A stretch of DNA of 64,000 bases from an uncultured Rhodopila sp. (GCF_903915725.1 NZ_CAIWTY010000047.1:25411-89410), one strand, 5' to 3'. Shown: positions 1-8,116, counted from the first letter of the stretch. Translations and numbers: made by a program. The notes: a model not told the origin generated them from the letters alone.

Positions 1-64
1 TCTTCGCCTTGCCATAGAGTTTCCTCTGCAAAGTCCGGATCGCATCTGGTGTTTGCAGGCTCAT
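1..64 (-). CDS. Group II intron reverse transcriptase/maturase, N-terminal fragment (runs off left edge)
   Basis: Only the first 21 codons are inside the window. Read on the minus strand from the ATG at 64-62 they give MSLQTPDAIRTLQRKLYGKA, then the window ends. The pattern of a Thr-Pro start followed by IRTLQRKLY and KAK is the typical beginning of group II intron-encoded reverse transcriptases, which splice and mobilise the intron RNA. An in-frame TGA lies just upstream, and a GAGGTGA ribosome-binding sequence sits about 9 nt before the ATG, so the start is well placed. The catalytic YADD motif lies outside the window, so intactness cannot be judged. Family assignment rests on a short but characteristic stretch. 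Confidence 0.75.
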   Translation of the reverse strand, partial: MSLQTPDAIRTLQRKLYGKAK

Positions 65-185
65 CGCCAATCACCTCACCTCGTTCGCTTCAGAGAAGGC
101 AGGGTCCTTCCCTCCACCGGAGTTACCCGGCTTCGGCGGTACTATGACCCTGTCCGACGCCCGCACGTGCCGCTGGACGTCATGG
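65..185 (-). other. Probable group II intron RNA segment preceding the maturase
   Basis: The stretch just upstream of the maturase start, read on the minus strand, contains GAAGCCGGGTAACTCCGGTG followed by GGAGGGAAGG. This resembles the RNA segment (domains II-IV) that precedes intron-encoded reverse transcriptases. Intron-like sequence seems to stop near 185, where a dispersed repeat begins. That leaves only about 120 nt, whereas a complete 5' ribozyme part is usually several hundred nt. The intron is therefore either 5'-truncated or has an unusual left part that I do not recognise. This is inference from partial resemblance, not a fold. Confidence 0.45.
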
Positions 186-353
186 CGGGCGCAGCCCTCC
201 CTCACGTGCTCGGTCGCCCGCCATCCACGCCTTGGCTCGCGTCATCACCGCGAGGCGTCGATGGTGGCCCTTCGGGTAAGCAAGCCACCGAATCCGGCTT
301 CCCCAAGGTTTCGACACTCTCCCGCTTTCGCGGATATGAACCGCAGCATGTCG
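179..353. repeat. Dispersed REP-like repeat copy A with degenerate flank
   Basis: GTCATGGCGGGC at 179-190 and GCCCGCCATCCACGCC at 216-231 are the two arms of the repeat family seen again near 3784, 41439, 44871 and 47733. Here the arms are separated by about 25 nt rather than the usual 3-4. Further on, CTCCCGCTTTCGCGG around 332-346 forms a separate short hairpin of the kind found in intergenic repeats. No gene is seen between 65 and 419. Confidence 0.6.
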
Positions 354-389
354 GACCTCGGGCTTGAGCCGGGCGGCGCGCAAGGGTAT

Positions 390-406
390 ATGTTATGATA
401 TAACAT
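390..406. promoter_or_regulatory. Zur-type operator
   Basis: A perfect 7-bp inverted repeat, ATGTTAT-GAT-ATAACAT, lies 13 bp before the start codon of the metal-binding protein. It matches the general form of alphaproteobacterial Zur boxes (GTTATA..TATAAC). Its position over the presumed promoter and leader fits zinc-dependent repression of znuA-type genes. The palindrome is seen; the regulator is inferred from the family of the gene it precedes. Confidence 0.75.
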
Positions 407-419
407 TCCGAGAAACGCC

Positions 420-1310
420 ATGAAGCGCCGCACTCTGATCGCATCCCTCGGGCTGGCGAGCCTGCTGCGGCCCCCGGCGCACGCGGCGAGCGCAATGCCG
501 GTGGTCGCCAGTTTCTCCATCCTCGCCGACATGGTCCGCCGCGTCGGCGGCGAGGCCGTCGCGGTGACCGCGTTCGTCGGCCCGGACCAGGATGTGCACA
601 TCTACGACCCAAGGCCGAAAGACCTGCGCACCCTCATGGCGGCCAGCCTGCTGGTGCAGAACGGCCTCGGACTGGAGGGCTGGATGGTCCGGCTGACCGG
701 TTCGGCCGGATTCAAGGGCCGGATCGTCACGGCCGCGGAAAAGGTTGTGCCGCGGACAATGGCGGAAACACCCGGCGTCATCGCAACCGACCCGCACGCC
801 TGGCAGGACCCGCGCAACGCGGTGCTGTACGTCCAGGCGATCATGCAGGGTCTGATCGCGGCCGATACGGCGAACGCCGCGTTCTATCGGGCCAATGCGG
901 ACAAATATTCCGCGCGGATCGCCGAAACCGACGCCTGGATCATGCGGACGCTCGAACCCATCGACCCCGCCCATCGGCGGATCATCACCACGCATGACGC
1001 GTTCGGCTACTACGGCGCGCGATACGGGATCGAGTTCCTGGCGGCGGAAGGGATCAGCACGGAGTCGGAACCCTCCGCCAGGGCCATCGCCGCGCTGGTC
1101 GAGCAGATCAGGCGGGAGAAGGTGCGGGCCGTGTTCATCGAGAACATGACCGGCGACCGGATGGCCCGGATGCTGGCGCGGGAAACCGGCGCGGTGCTCG
1201 GCGGCACGGTCTACTCGGACGCGCTGTCAGAGCCGGACGGCCCGGCGCCGGCATATCTGGACATGCAGCGATACAATACGTCGCTGTTCGCGGCGGCGAT
1301 GCAGAGCTAG
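420..1310 (+). CDS. Periplasmic zinc/manganese ABC transporter substrate-binding protein (ZnuA/MntA family)
   Basis: This 296-aa cluster A-I solute-binding protein captures Zn2+ or Mn2+ in the periplasm for an ABC importer. A signal peptide covers about residues 1-23. Candidate metal ligands fit the family: His60 (DQDVHIYDP), His126 (TDPHAWQDP), His192 (TTHDAF), with Glu241 (FIEN) and Asp267 (VYSDAL) nearby. It lacks the His/Asp-rich loop of many ZnuA proteins, so metal choice is not settled by sequence. The Zur-like operator at 390-406 favours zinc. No ATPase or permease gene is adjacent; the next gene converges on it. It therefore works either with a transporter encoded elsewhere or as a stand-alone metal scavenger. 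Confidence 0.88.
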   Translation: MKRRTLIASLGLASLLRPPAHAASAMPVVASFSILADMVRRVGGEAVAVTAFVGPDQDVHIYDPRPKDLRTLMAASLLVQNGLGLEGWMVRLTGSAGFKGRIVTAAEKVVPRTMAETPGVIATDPHAWQDPRNAVLYVQAIMQGLIAADTANAAFYRANADKYSARIAETDAWIMRTLEPIDPAHRRIITTHDAFGYYGARYGIEFLAAEGISTESEPSARAIAALVEQIRREKVRAVFIENMTGDRMARMLARETGAVLGGTVYSDALSEPDGPAPAYLDMQRYNTSLFAAAMQS

Positions 1311-1321
1311 GCCGCCGGGGT

Positions 1322-2392
1322 TCAGCCGAACGCCGCCTTGATCCGCGCCCAGTCCTCGATCGCCGCTTCCTGCCCGGGCACAAGCTGCACGGTAAACTGC
1401 GTATAGCCCGCCTCACCCAAAGCGCCGATGCGCTCCACCAGATCGTCTTGCGTGCCGGTGAACGTGGTCCGGCGGATCATCTCCGCCGTGACGAACGGCC
1501 GCTCGATGTCCTTCACCGTCATCAGATGGCCGCGATGGTTGGCAAGGTAGCGGGCGTCCGGCGGCTCGAAGCGCTTCGCCAGCTCGACGTAGCCCGCCAC
1601 CGCTTCGGCCAAGGCCTCCGGCACCGCGGAGGTGTTCGGCAGGCCGGACAACGCCTCATCCGCCGCGCGGTGCAACAGCACTGCCGCACGCGGCCCGGCC
1701 TGAGCCATGGCGCGCTCGCCATCCGCCGCCTCGCCAGGCTGCAGCACGCAACCCAGGGCGAACGCCACCGCGGTCAAATCGACGATGTCGTTGCCGCCGC
1801 GATCCCAGCTTTCGCGCATCGCCTGCATCGCCGCGACACCGGTTTCCACATCGCCGACGAAGTTCAGCCACCCCGCCCCCAGCCTCGCCGTCAGCGATCG
1901 GCCCCTCGGCCCGTAGGCCGAGACATGCAGCCGCACCTCATCGCGCAGGTTGATCAGCTTCAGCTCGGGATTGAGGAAGGTGATCTTGCGGCGCTGGCCC
2001 TCGATCTCGAACTCCGGCGTTTCGCCCTCCAGCAACGCCATGACGACACGGATATACTCTTCCATGTCGCCCTGCTTCATGGCGCCCAGGCCCATCGTCC
2101 GCCGCCCGGTAAAGCCGGTGCCGACGCCGAAATCGATGCGACCGGGCGCCAGCCGGTTCAGCGTGGCAAACGCATTGGCGGCGACCGGGGCGATTCGGTT
2201 GGTCGGGATCAGCACGCCGGTGCCGAGCCGGATGCGCGAGGTCTGCACCGCCGCCGCACCCATCGCGACGAAGCAGTCGGCGCACAGCATCTGGGTGTCG
2301 TAGAACCACGCGCTGGTGAAACCCAGTTCCTCGGCACGCTGCACGACCTTCCAACTGTCCGCGGCGGTGGCGACGGCGATCCCGAATTCCAT
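1322..2392 (-). CDS. LLM-class flavin-dependent oxidoreductase
   Basis: This 356-aa luciferase-like monooxygenase-fold protein begins MEFGIAVATAADSWKVVQRA. It has the conserved segment GTGVLIPTNRIAPVAANAFA, followed by GVGTGFTGRRTMG, typical of the TIM-barrel family that uses FMN or F420. Its substrate cannot be read from sequence. The start ATG is preceded by GGGGAAA about 4 nt upstream. It lies 20 bp downstream of sodC on the same strand and is probably cotranscribed with it. A second member of this family lies at 49942-51006. The stop converges on the znuA-like gene with an 11-bp gap. Confidence 0.85.
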   Translation of the reverse strand: MEFGIAVATAADSWKVVQRAEELGFTSAWFYDTQMLCADCFVAMGAAAVQTSRIRLGTGVLIPTNRIAPVAANAFATLNRLAPGRIDFGVGTGFTGRRTMGLGAMKQGDMEEYIRVVMALLEGETPEFEIEGQRRKITFLNPELKLINLRDEVRLHVSAYGPRGRSLTARLGAGWLNFVGDVETGVAAMQAMRESWDRGGNDIVDLTAVAFALGCVLQPGEAADGERAMAQAGPRAAVLLHRAADEALSGLPNTSAVPEALAEAVAGYVELAKRFEPPDARYLANHRGHLMTVKDIERPFVTAEMIRRTTFTGTQDDLVERIGALGEAGYTQFTVQLVPGQEAAIEDWARIKAAFG

Positions 2393-2412
2393 GGCGTTTC
2401 CCCAAGCGGCGG

Positions 2413-2946
2413 CTACTGCACCACGCCGCAGCCGAAGCGTCCACCGCCGCCGCCAAGCGGCGCGGGCGTGTCGCTATAGTTGTCGCCTCCGGCGTGGATC
2501 ATCAGCGCGTGCCCCTTCAGCGCGGCGGCGCTTTTGATGTGCGGCGCCGTCAGGGTCTGCGTCGCGGTGCCGTCCGCCGCCACGTCCAGCACCGGCAGGT
2601 CGCCCAGATGGCCCTGCCCGTCCGGGCCGGCGTGCTTGCCGGTGTGGTCGGGGTCCATATGACCGCCCGCGGCACCGGCGGCCACGTGGTTCCCGCCGGA
2701 GACCGCCGGATCGCAACTGCCGTTTTCATGCACATGGAAGCCGTGCGGTCCCGGCGGCAGGCCATGCAGATCGAGCTTGAAGGTCGCTCCGGCAGCCGAA
2801 TCGGCGATGGCGATCGTGCCGAGCGAGTCGCCTGTGCCCTCCGGGGTTGCCTTGTGGATGGTGACGACTGTGTCCGCCGCACGGGCGGGTCCGGCGAACG
2901 CCGCGAGCAAGATCGCGCTGAGAATGTATCCGGTCCGTAGCCTCAT
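2413..2946 (-). CDS. sodC: Periplasmic Cu-Zn superoxide dismutase
   Basis: This 177-aa SodC converts superoxide to oxygen and peroxide in the periplasm. The signal peptide spans residues 1-23 (cut after ARA). All signature residues are visible: copper ligands His71 and His73 (GFHVHENG), the zinc loop His96/His105 with His113 and Asp116 (HLGDLP), the last copper ligand His151, and the Cys78-Cys173 disulfide (SCDP ... FGCGVVQ). Length is normal for bacterial SodC. It heads a two-gene minus-strand unit with the flavin oxidoreductase. The start diverges from the nitroreductase gene; the 136-bp divergent region contains two ATGACAGG direct repeats at 2981-2988 and 3000-3007. Confidence 0.95.
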   Translation of the reverse strand: MRLRTGYILSAILLAAFAGPARAADTVVTIHKATPEGTGDSLGTIAIADSAAGATFKLDLHGLPPGPHGFHVHENGSCDPAVSGGNHVAAGAAGGHMDPDHTGKHAGPDGQGHLGDLPVLDVAADGTATQTLTAPHIKSAAALKGHALMIHAGGDNYSDTPAPLGGGGGRFGCGVVQ

Positions 2947-3082
2947 GCGCGTGGTTCTCCCCTCGATACTGGCGCGACCGATGACAGGATGGTCCGGTTA
3001 TGACAGGGTTCGCCATGGCCGAAGCGGTTCACGATCGCTTTAGCCCGGGACAGGGCGCGAAAAACCGGAGGCAAATGGCCGC

Positions 3083-3757
3083 ATGAACAGTGTCGACGAA
3101 GCGATCGCCGGCCGCCGCTCCATCCGGCGCTTCCTGCCCACGCCGGTCCCGGCCGAGACGGTGGAGGCGATCCTGGACGTCGCCGCCCGTGCGCCCAGCG
3201 GCACCAATATGCAGCCGTGGCGCGGCTATGCGTTGGCCGGGGCCGCCAAGGACGCTGTGGTGACGGCGGTGCAGGCGGCATTCGATGCCCGGGACCCCGG
3301 CCACGCGCAGGAGGTGCAATATTATCCGGATGCATTCTTCGAGCCGTATCTGTCGCGCCGCCGCGCCGTCGGGTGGGAGTTGTACGGGCTGCTTGGCATC
3401 GCCAAGGGCGAGGCGGAGAAGATGCAGGCGCAGCATCGCCGCAATTTCCAGTTCTTCGATGCGCCCGTTGGCCTGATCTTCACCATCGATCGCCGGCTCG
3501 CCACCGGGTCGTGGCTGGATTACGGCATGTTCCTGGGCAACGTGATGGTGGCGGCCCGGGGTCGCGGTCTCGATACCTGCGCCCAGGCCGCGTGGACGCA
3601 TTTCCACCGCGCCATCCGCCCCGTGCTGGGATTGCCGGAGGAGGAGATCGTCGTCTGCGGCATGGCGCTGGGCTACGCGGACCCCGAGGCGCCGGAAAAC
3701 ACGCTGGTGACGTCGCGGGTCCCGGCACGGTCGTTCACGCGGTTCGACGGGTTCTGA
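3083..3757 (+). CDS. Nitroreductase family FMN-dependent oxidoreductase
   Basis: This 224-aa nitroreductase-fold protein reduces nitro groups, quinones or related substrates with NAD(P)H. The N-terminal FMN-binding pattern is clear: AIAGRRSIRRF, then AARAPSGTNMQPWR. The C-terminal part (VCGMALGYADPEAPEN) is typical of the family. The start is preceded by GGAGG about 11 nt upstream. It is divergent from sodC, which may point to an oxidative-stress context, but the substrate is unknown. A related but distinct nitroreductase lies at 55484-56122. Confidence 0.88.
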   Translation: MNSVDEAIAGRRSIRRFLPTPVPAETVEAILDVAARAPSGTNMQPWRGYALAGAAKDAVVTAVQAAFDARDPGHAQEVQYYPDAFFEPYLSRRRAVGWELYGLLGIAKGEAEKMQAQHRRNFQFFDAPVGLIFTIDRRLATGSWLDYGMFLGNVMVAARGRGLDTCAQAAWTHFHRAIRPVLGLPEEEIVVCGMALGYADPEAPENTLVTSRVPARSFTRFDGF

Positions 3758-3783
3758 GCGGAAGCGGCGCCGAAGGTCGTCAT

Positions 3784-3818
3784 CGTCATGGCGGCCGCAG
3801 GGCCGCCATCCACGCCTC
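3784..3818. repeat. REP-like repeat copy B
   Basis: CGTCATGGCGGCC ... GGCCGCCATCCACGCC. A perfect 9-bp hairpin, ATGGCGGCC (3788-3796) and GGCCGCCAT (3801-3809), is separated by 4 nt and followed by the family tail CCACGCC. It sits between the nitroreductase stop and the LexA box. Confidence 0.7.
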
Positions 3819-3882
3819 GCCTTGCGCGCCGGGGGAGACCGGCAGCCGCAGCTTAAGGCTGGACTGTTTTCCCCAAATGACA

Positions 3883-3897
3883 GAACATAGTGCGAAC
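3883..3897. promoter_or_regulatory. LexA (SOS) box of the alphaproteobacterial type
   Basis: GAAC-N7-GAAC (on the other strand GTTC-N7-GTTC) is the direct-repeat operator recognised by LexA in Alphaproteobacteria. Both half-sites are exact. It lies about 207 bp upstream of the proposed GTG start of nrdA and 125 bp after the preceding gene, so the ribonucleotide reductase gene is the natural target. Confidence 0.7.
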
Positions 3898-4090
3898 ATA
3901 AGGTCGGGTGAATGTCTCGCTCCGTGAGAGGCTTCCAGCCTGTGGAGCGTTGTGTGGATTCCGCGCATACAGCGTGGCGTTTGCGTCACGCCGCTTCATA
4001 TTGTGGATGCAAGCCTGCCACTATCCCATATATGGTTGTCCGGGACTCGAATGCCCTCAGGGAAAAGGACCGTCCGCGAATGATGTTGCC

Positions 4091-4106
4091 AGGGGAGGCC
4101 GCCGTG
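4091..4106 (+). promoter_or_regulatory. Ribosome-binding site deciding the nrdA start
   Basis: AGGGGAGG (4091-4098) precedes GTG (4104-4106) by 5 nt and is the strongest Shine-Dalgarno match near the gene. The frame is open further upstream to an ATG at 3912, but that ATG has no comparable site, and the 64 extra residues do not resemble NrdA. Confidence 0.7.
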
Positions 4107-5978
4107 CTTGACGCCGTCCAGATGACAGGCCGCTACCAGGTGCGGCTCGACCGCTCGCGCGATGCACTGCTGACGGAGTTCGGACGCGCCACCCTGACGG
4201 ACCGGTATCTCATGCCGGGTGAGGAGTTCCAGGATCTGTTCGCCCGCGTCGCCTCTCAGTATGGAGACAACCACGCCCACGCGCAGCGGCTGTACGACTA
4301 CATGAGCAAGCTGTGGTTCATGCCCTCGACGCCGATCCTGTCGAACGGCGGGACGAAGCGCGGCCTGCCGATATCGTGCTTCCTGAATGAGGCGTCTGAC
4401 AGTCTGGAGGGCATCCTCGGGCTGTGGAACGAAAATGTCTGGCTGGCATCCAAGGGGGGCGGCATCGGATCGTATTGGGGCAATCTGCGCTCCATCGGTG
4501 AGAAAGTCGGCGCGGTGGGAAAGACCTCCGGCGTCATCCCGTTCATCCGCGTCATGGACAGCCTGACCCTGGCGATCAGCCAGGGCTCGCTGCGGCGCGG
4601 CTCCGCCGCGGTGTACCTGCCAGTCTGGCACCCGGAGATCGAGGAGTTCATCGAAATCCGCCGCCCCACCGGCGGCGACCCGAACCGCAAGGCGTTGAAT
4701 CTGCACCACGGCATCCAGATTCCCGACGCCTTCATGCGCGCGGTGGAAAAGGACGAGCCATGGGCGCTGCTGTCGCCGAAGGACAAGACCGTGGTGCGTT
4801 CGATCTCGGCGCGGTCGCTATGGATCCGTATCCTGACGGCGCGGATCGAGACCGGCGAGCCGTACCTGGTGTTCTCCGACCACGTCAACAACGCCCGGCC
4901 GGAGCATCACAAGCTGGCCGGGCTTGAGGTGAAGACCTCCAACCTGTGCAGCGAGATCACCCTGCCGACGGGCGAAGACCAGCATGGCCGGGAACGCACC
5001 GCGGTGTGCTGCCTCGCCAGCCTGAACCTGGAGAATTGGGCGGAGTGGGAGACGCATCCGACGTTCATTGAGGACGTCATGCGGTTCCTCGACAACGTGC
5101 TGCAGGATTTCATCGACCGCGCGCCACCGGGCATGGAGAAGGCGAAATACGCCGCCGTGCGGGAGCGTTCGGTCGGGCTGGGCGTGATGGGGTTCCACTC
5201 GTTTCTTCAGGCGCTTGAGGTGCCGTGGGAAAGTGTGGTCGCCAAGGTGTGGAACAAGAAGATCTTCCGGCACATCCGGGGTCAGGCGGACGCGGCCTCG
5301 GTCAAGCTGGCGCATGAGCGCGGGTCTTGCCCGGATGCCGAGGAATACGGGGTGACGGAGCGGTTCAGCCACAAGCTGTCGATCGCCCCGACGGCGTCGA
5401 TTTCGATCATCGCCGGGAACTCGTCGCCGGGGATCGAGCCGATCGCGGCGAACGTGTTTTTGCAGAAGACGCTGTCGGGGAGTTTTTCGGTGCGCAACCG
5501 GCATTTGCAGAAGCTGCTGGCGGCGAAGGGGTTCGATACGGACGAGGTATGGTCGTCCATCACGCTGACCAAGGGCAGCGTGCAGCATCTGGATTTCCTG
5601 AGCGAGCAGGAGAAGGCGGTCTACAGGACTGCGTTCGAGCTGGATCAGCGCTGGATCATTGAACATGCGGCCGATCGGGCGCCGTTCGTGTGCCAGAGCC
5701 AGTCGGTGAACGTGTTCCTGCCGGCGAATGTGCATAAGCGGGACCTGCACCAGATCCATTTCATGGCGTGGAAGAAGGGGGTTAAGTCGCTGTACTACTG
5801 CCGGAGTTTGTCGATTGCCCGGGCGGACAGCGTCAGTTCGAAGGCGGTGGCGCCGGAAGCGTTTACCGGGGTGATGGGCGGGGCAACGGCTCCGGCGAGC
5901 GATGAGCAGGGGAGTTTGCCGCTGGCGGCGGTGGGGACGAACGCGACGGATTATGAGGAGTGTCTGGCGTGTCAGTGA
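4104..5978 (+). CDS. nrdA: Class I ribonucleoside-diphosphate reductase, alpha (large) subunit
   Basis: About 624 aa from the GTG start. It reduces ribonucleotides to deoxyribonucleotides in the cytosol, using a radical delivered by a beta subunit. The active-site set is complete: the first redox cysteine in PISCFLN (C92), N280/C282/E284 in KTSNLCSEI, the second cysteine pair C302/C303 in AVCCLAS, the Tyr-Tyr radical relay in KSLYYCRS, and a C-terminal CLACQ thiol tail (C620, C623). With this start there is no N-terminal ATP-cone, so the usual overall-activity allosteric site is absent. No nrdB follows; the next 840 bp hold no gene. A LexA box upstream suggests induction by DNA damage. A longer product from the ATG at 3912 is possible but less likely. 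Confidence 0.9.
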   Translation: MLDAVQMTGRYQVRLDRSRDALLTEFGRATLTDRYLMPGEEFQDLFARVASQYGDNHAHAQRLYDYMSKLWFMPSTPILSNGGTKRGLPISCFLNEASDSLEGILGLWNENVWLASKGGGIGSYWGNLRSIGEKVGAVGKTSGVIPFIRVMDSLTLAISQGSLRRGSAAVYLPVWHPEIEEFIEIRRPTGGDPNRKALNLHHGIQIPDAFMRAVEKDEPWALLSPKDKTVVRSISARSLWIRILTARIETGEPYLVFSDHVNNARPEHHKLAGLEVKTSNLCSEITLPTGEDQHGRERTAVCCLASLNLENWAEWETHPTFIEDVMRFLDNVLQDFIDRAPPGMEKAKYAAVRERSVGLGVMGFHSFLQALEVPWESVVAKVWNKKIFRHIRGQADAASVKLAHERGSCPDAEEYGVTERFSHKLSIAPTASISIIAGNSSPGIEPIAANVFLQKTLSGSFSVRNRHLQKLLAAKGFDTDEVWSSITLTKGSVQHLDFLSEQEKAVYRTAFELDQRWIIEHAADRAPFVCQSQSVNVFLPANVHKRDLHQIHFMAWKKGVKSLYYCRSLSIARADSVSSKAVAPEAFTGVMGGATAPASDEQGSLPLAAVGTNATDYEECLACQ

Positions 5979-6817
5979 GGGGGGCATTGGACGAAGAACT
6001 GGATCGCACATCGGCATTCTCTACGCAACGACGACGAGCCGAGGCTGACCTCGCTGTGTTGGCTCGACAGCCGGCCAGAGGTGCTGCCCGGGTGTTTGTA
6101 AAAGCATCTGAAGCATCTGCACCATCGGAACATTTCGCGATGTGATCGCGCTCGAATCCAGGACTGAACCGTTTCGAATCTCTGCTTCCGGTTGAACTGG
6201 TTTTTTGTCGTATGCCAGCCATCGCCCGGTTTCGATCTCGGGTCGCTAACGTGTGAATATCATGCCGCTTCCAGTCAACACTGGAAGTGCGTTTCCGACA
6301 ACGGCCGCCACATCAAGCCGCACACAAAATTGTTGCAAATCAAACTAATGGTCAGGGAAGTCACACATCGAGGTGTGAACCGTTCATCGAGCAACCCGCG
6401 GCTTTCGGTTTGCGTGGATTTCTCCGTCCGACACCCGACATCGGAGGTCAAGCTTCGCTAATCGATGAGAGCACCGTTATCCGGCTCCTTAAGTTCATGT
6501 AGCAGCGCTATTTGAATTTAATCAATCGTGCACGAGCAGTTGGTTTCACAAGCGGGAACCTTCATGGCCGCGTGAGCGACCGAGAGCCGCAACCTGCTTC
6601 GCTCGCGGTGGTGGCGATAATTAGATCGTTCCGATTACCGCGACGGCGATGCCCCTCCTAAGACATTGAACAGCAACACGATCAAGCTGTATTCCGGTGC
6701 GCTGACGGGTCGGCGCTGACACAACGCCGGTTCGTCCGGGGCTGAACACCTGACAGGCAGTAGACTCGGCGACAGCCTTGCTGCTACAATTCTGATGGAA
6801 GCGTTACACGACGGGTC
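5979..6817. other. Gene-free region with inverted repeats, somewhat lower GC
   Basis: No convincing reading frame, tRNA or nrdB remnant was found in these 839 bp. The stretch from about 6180 to 6560 looks richer in A+T than its neighbours. It contains an 8-bp hairpin CTTCCAGT/ACTGGAAG at 6268-6287 (4-nt loop) and an 18-bp near-palindrome TCACACATCGAGGTGTGA at 6361-6378 that looks like an operator. It may be decayed foreign DNA or an unrecognised RNA or regulatory region. Confidence 0.45.
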
Positions 6818-7435
6818 ATGGAAATGAAACAAGTGCCGTCCTCCGCCGCCTGGGCCGGCGGTGCGTTCTGCTTGGCGGCGGTGCTTGCCGGCACTGCGCT
6901 TTCGATTTTCGGCACCGGAACGTCCGGGCTCGGCCGCGCGTTCCAGATCACCATGCGGTTTTCCTTCTTGCTGTTTTGGCTTGCTTATGCCGGCGGCGCC
7001 ATGAAAACTCTTTTCGGCACCGGTTTCCAGACGATCGCCTGGCTCGGGCGCGATTTCGGGCTGGCCTTCGCATCCGCCCAACTCGTTCATGTGGGACTTG
7101 CCGTCTGGCTTTACCGCATGATGAATGAGCTTCCGCTGTCGCGCCCGCTGCTGATGTTCTATATCATCGCCGTGATCTGGACCTATTTGCTCTCATTGCT
7201 GTCGATCCATCGCGTGGCACTGGCACTTGGACACTTGCGCTGGCGGATTTTGCGGGTTGCCGGAATGGAATTCATTTCGTTCTCTTTTCTTTTGTATTTC
7301 CTCAACCACCCTCATTACGGAACGATTGGCGGGCTGGCCTTCTATGCACCCTTCGCAACCATGTCCCTGCTTGGAACATTTTTGCGGCTGGCGGCCTGGG
7401 CAAGTCGCGGTGCCACCGTAACAAAAAGCGCCTGA
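6818..7435 (+). CDS. Integral membrane protein, ferric-reductase-like transmembrane family candidate
   Basis: This 205-aa protein has about six hydrophobic helices (roughly residues 10-30, 42-62, 80-97, 106-128, 142-160 and 168-190). Histidines inside or next to helices (QLVHVGLA, LLSIHRVAL) are spaced as in heme-binding ferric-reductase-like membrane domains. The flavin domain of true ferric reductases is absent, so it would be a stand-alone membrane domain. The neighbours are unrelated, so the context does not help. Function unknown; the family assignment is tentative. Confidence 0.6.
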   Translation: MEMKQVPSSAAWAGGAFCLAAVLAGTALSIFGTGTSGLGRAFQITMRFSFLLFWLAYAGGAMKTLFGTGFQTIAWLGRDFGLAFASAQLVHVGLAVWLYRMMNELPLSRPLLMFYIIAVIWTYLLSLLSIHRVALALGHLRWRILRVAGMEFISFSFLLYFLNHPHYGTIGGLAFYAPFATMSLLGTFLRLAAWASRGATVTKSA

Positions 7436-7586
7436 CCCGCAAGCCGCCACACCGGTTACACCGCAATAATACTGTTATCGATTGAAAGACTGTCTCAAAC
7501 GTGATCAGTCGCCCCAGTGTTTGCGACTTGCCGCCGAAAACAGATTAATCCCAGGATGATCGCATCACACCCGGGAGAAAATCTCC

Positions 7587-8048
7587 ATGCGCACCAACCT
7601 GCTGTCCTGTCTGCTCGGGATTGGCCTGCTGACCGCCGGCGCAGCCTATGCGCAGTCTACCGCCAGCGTGACCGCCACCTGCAAGGATGGTTCTGCTTTC
7701 TCCGGTACCTCGCGCTCGGGCGCCTGCCGAGGCCACGGCGGGGTGGGAAGTTGGGGATCGGCACCAGCGGCGGCAACCGCCACCGGGACCGAAGCCGCGG
7801 CGGCGCCGCCCAAGACAACCGATGCCGCTCCCGCAACCCCGCCCCCGGCCTCTACAAGTAAAAAGTCCGCCACCACGACAAAAGCCAGCGGCGGTGGCAA
7901 CGGTCAGGTCTGGGTCAATTCTTCCTCCAAGGTCTACCATTGCGAGGGCGATCGCTATTACGGCAAGACCAAATCCGGCTCCTACATGTCGGAATCCGCT
8001 GCCAAAGCCGCCGGCGATCGGCCCAGCGGCGGCAAGACCTGCTCCTGA
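7587..8048 (+). CDS. Secreted DUF3761-type protein
   Basis: This 153-aa exported protein has a signal peptide at residues 1-22 (ending AYA). The first folded segment, [20 protein letters not shown] followed by GGVGSW, matches the cysteine-containing DUF3761 pattern. A low-complexity Ala/Pro/Thr linker (about residues 55-100) joins it to a second conserved cysteine segment, [20 protein letters not shown] through GGKTC, frequent at the C-terminus of small alphaproteobacterial secreted proteins. The function is unknown. The gene ends just before the hairpin at 8082-8116. Confidence 0.75.
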   Translation: MRTNLLSCLLGIGLLTAGAAYAQSTASVTATCKDGSAFSGTSRSGACRGHGGVGSWGSAPAAATATGTEAAAAPPKTTDAAPATPPPASTSKKSATTTKASGGGNGQVWVNSSSKVYHCEGDRYYGKTKSGSYMSESAAKAAGDRPSGGKTCS

Positions 8049-8081
8049 CCCGAAATAACCACCCCGGCAGGTGCGAATCCG

Positions 8082-8116
8082 GCGGCTGCATGCCAGATTG
8101 ACGGGCATGCAGCCGC
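8082..8116. promoter_or_regulatory. Perfect 13-bp hairpin covering the next start codon
   Basis: GCGGCTGCATGCC (8082-8094) pairs exactly with GGCATGCAGCCGC (8104-8116) across a 9-nt loop. There is no T-run, so it is a poor intrinsic terminator by itself. The likely ATG (8107-8109) of the following PLP enzyme lies inside the right arm, so translation initiation there would need the stem to open. Confidence 0.55.

Noticed and set aside
2981..3007. Direct repeats ATGACAGG between sodC and the nitroreductase as regulator sites
   Set aside because: Only two copies 19 bp apart with no match to a known operator; noted but not supported.
4026..4035. Palindrome CCATATATGG upstream of nrdA as an NrdR box
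   Set aside because: It does not match the 16-bp NrdR consensus closely and stands alone rather than as a spaced pair.
4818..6017. Minus-strand frame opposite nrdA
   Set aside because: Arg/His-rich with no recognisable domain; the plus strand encodes all NrdA active-site motifs.
5979..6222. Possible nrdB remnant after nrdA
   Set aside because: No frame on either strand shows the beta-subunit iron-ligand pattern.
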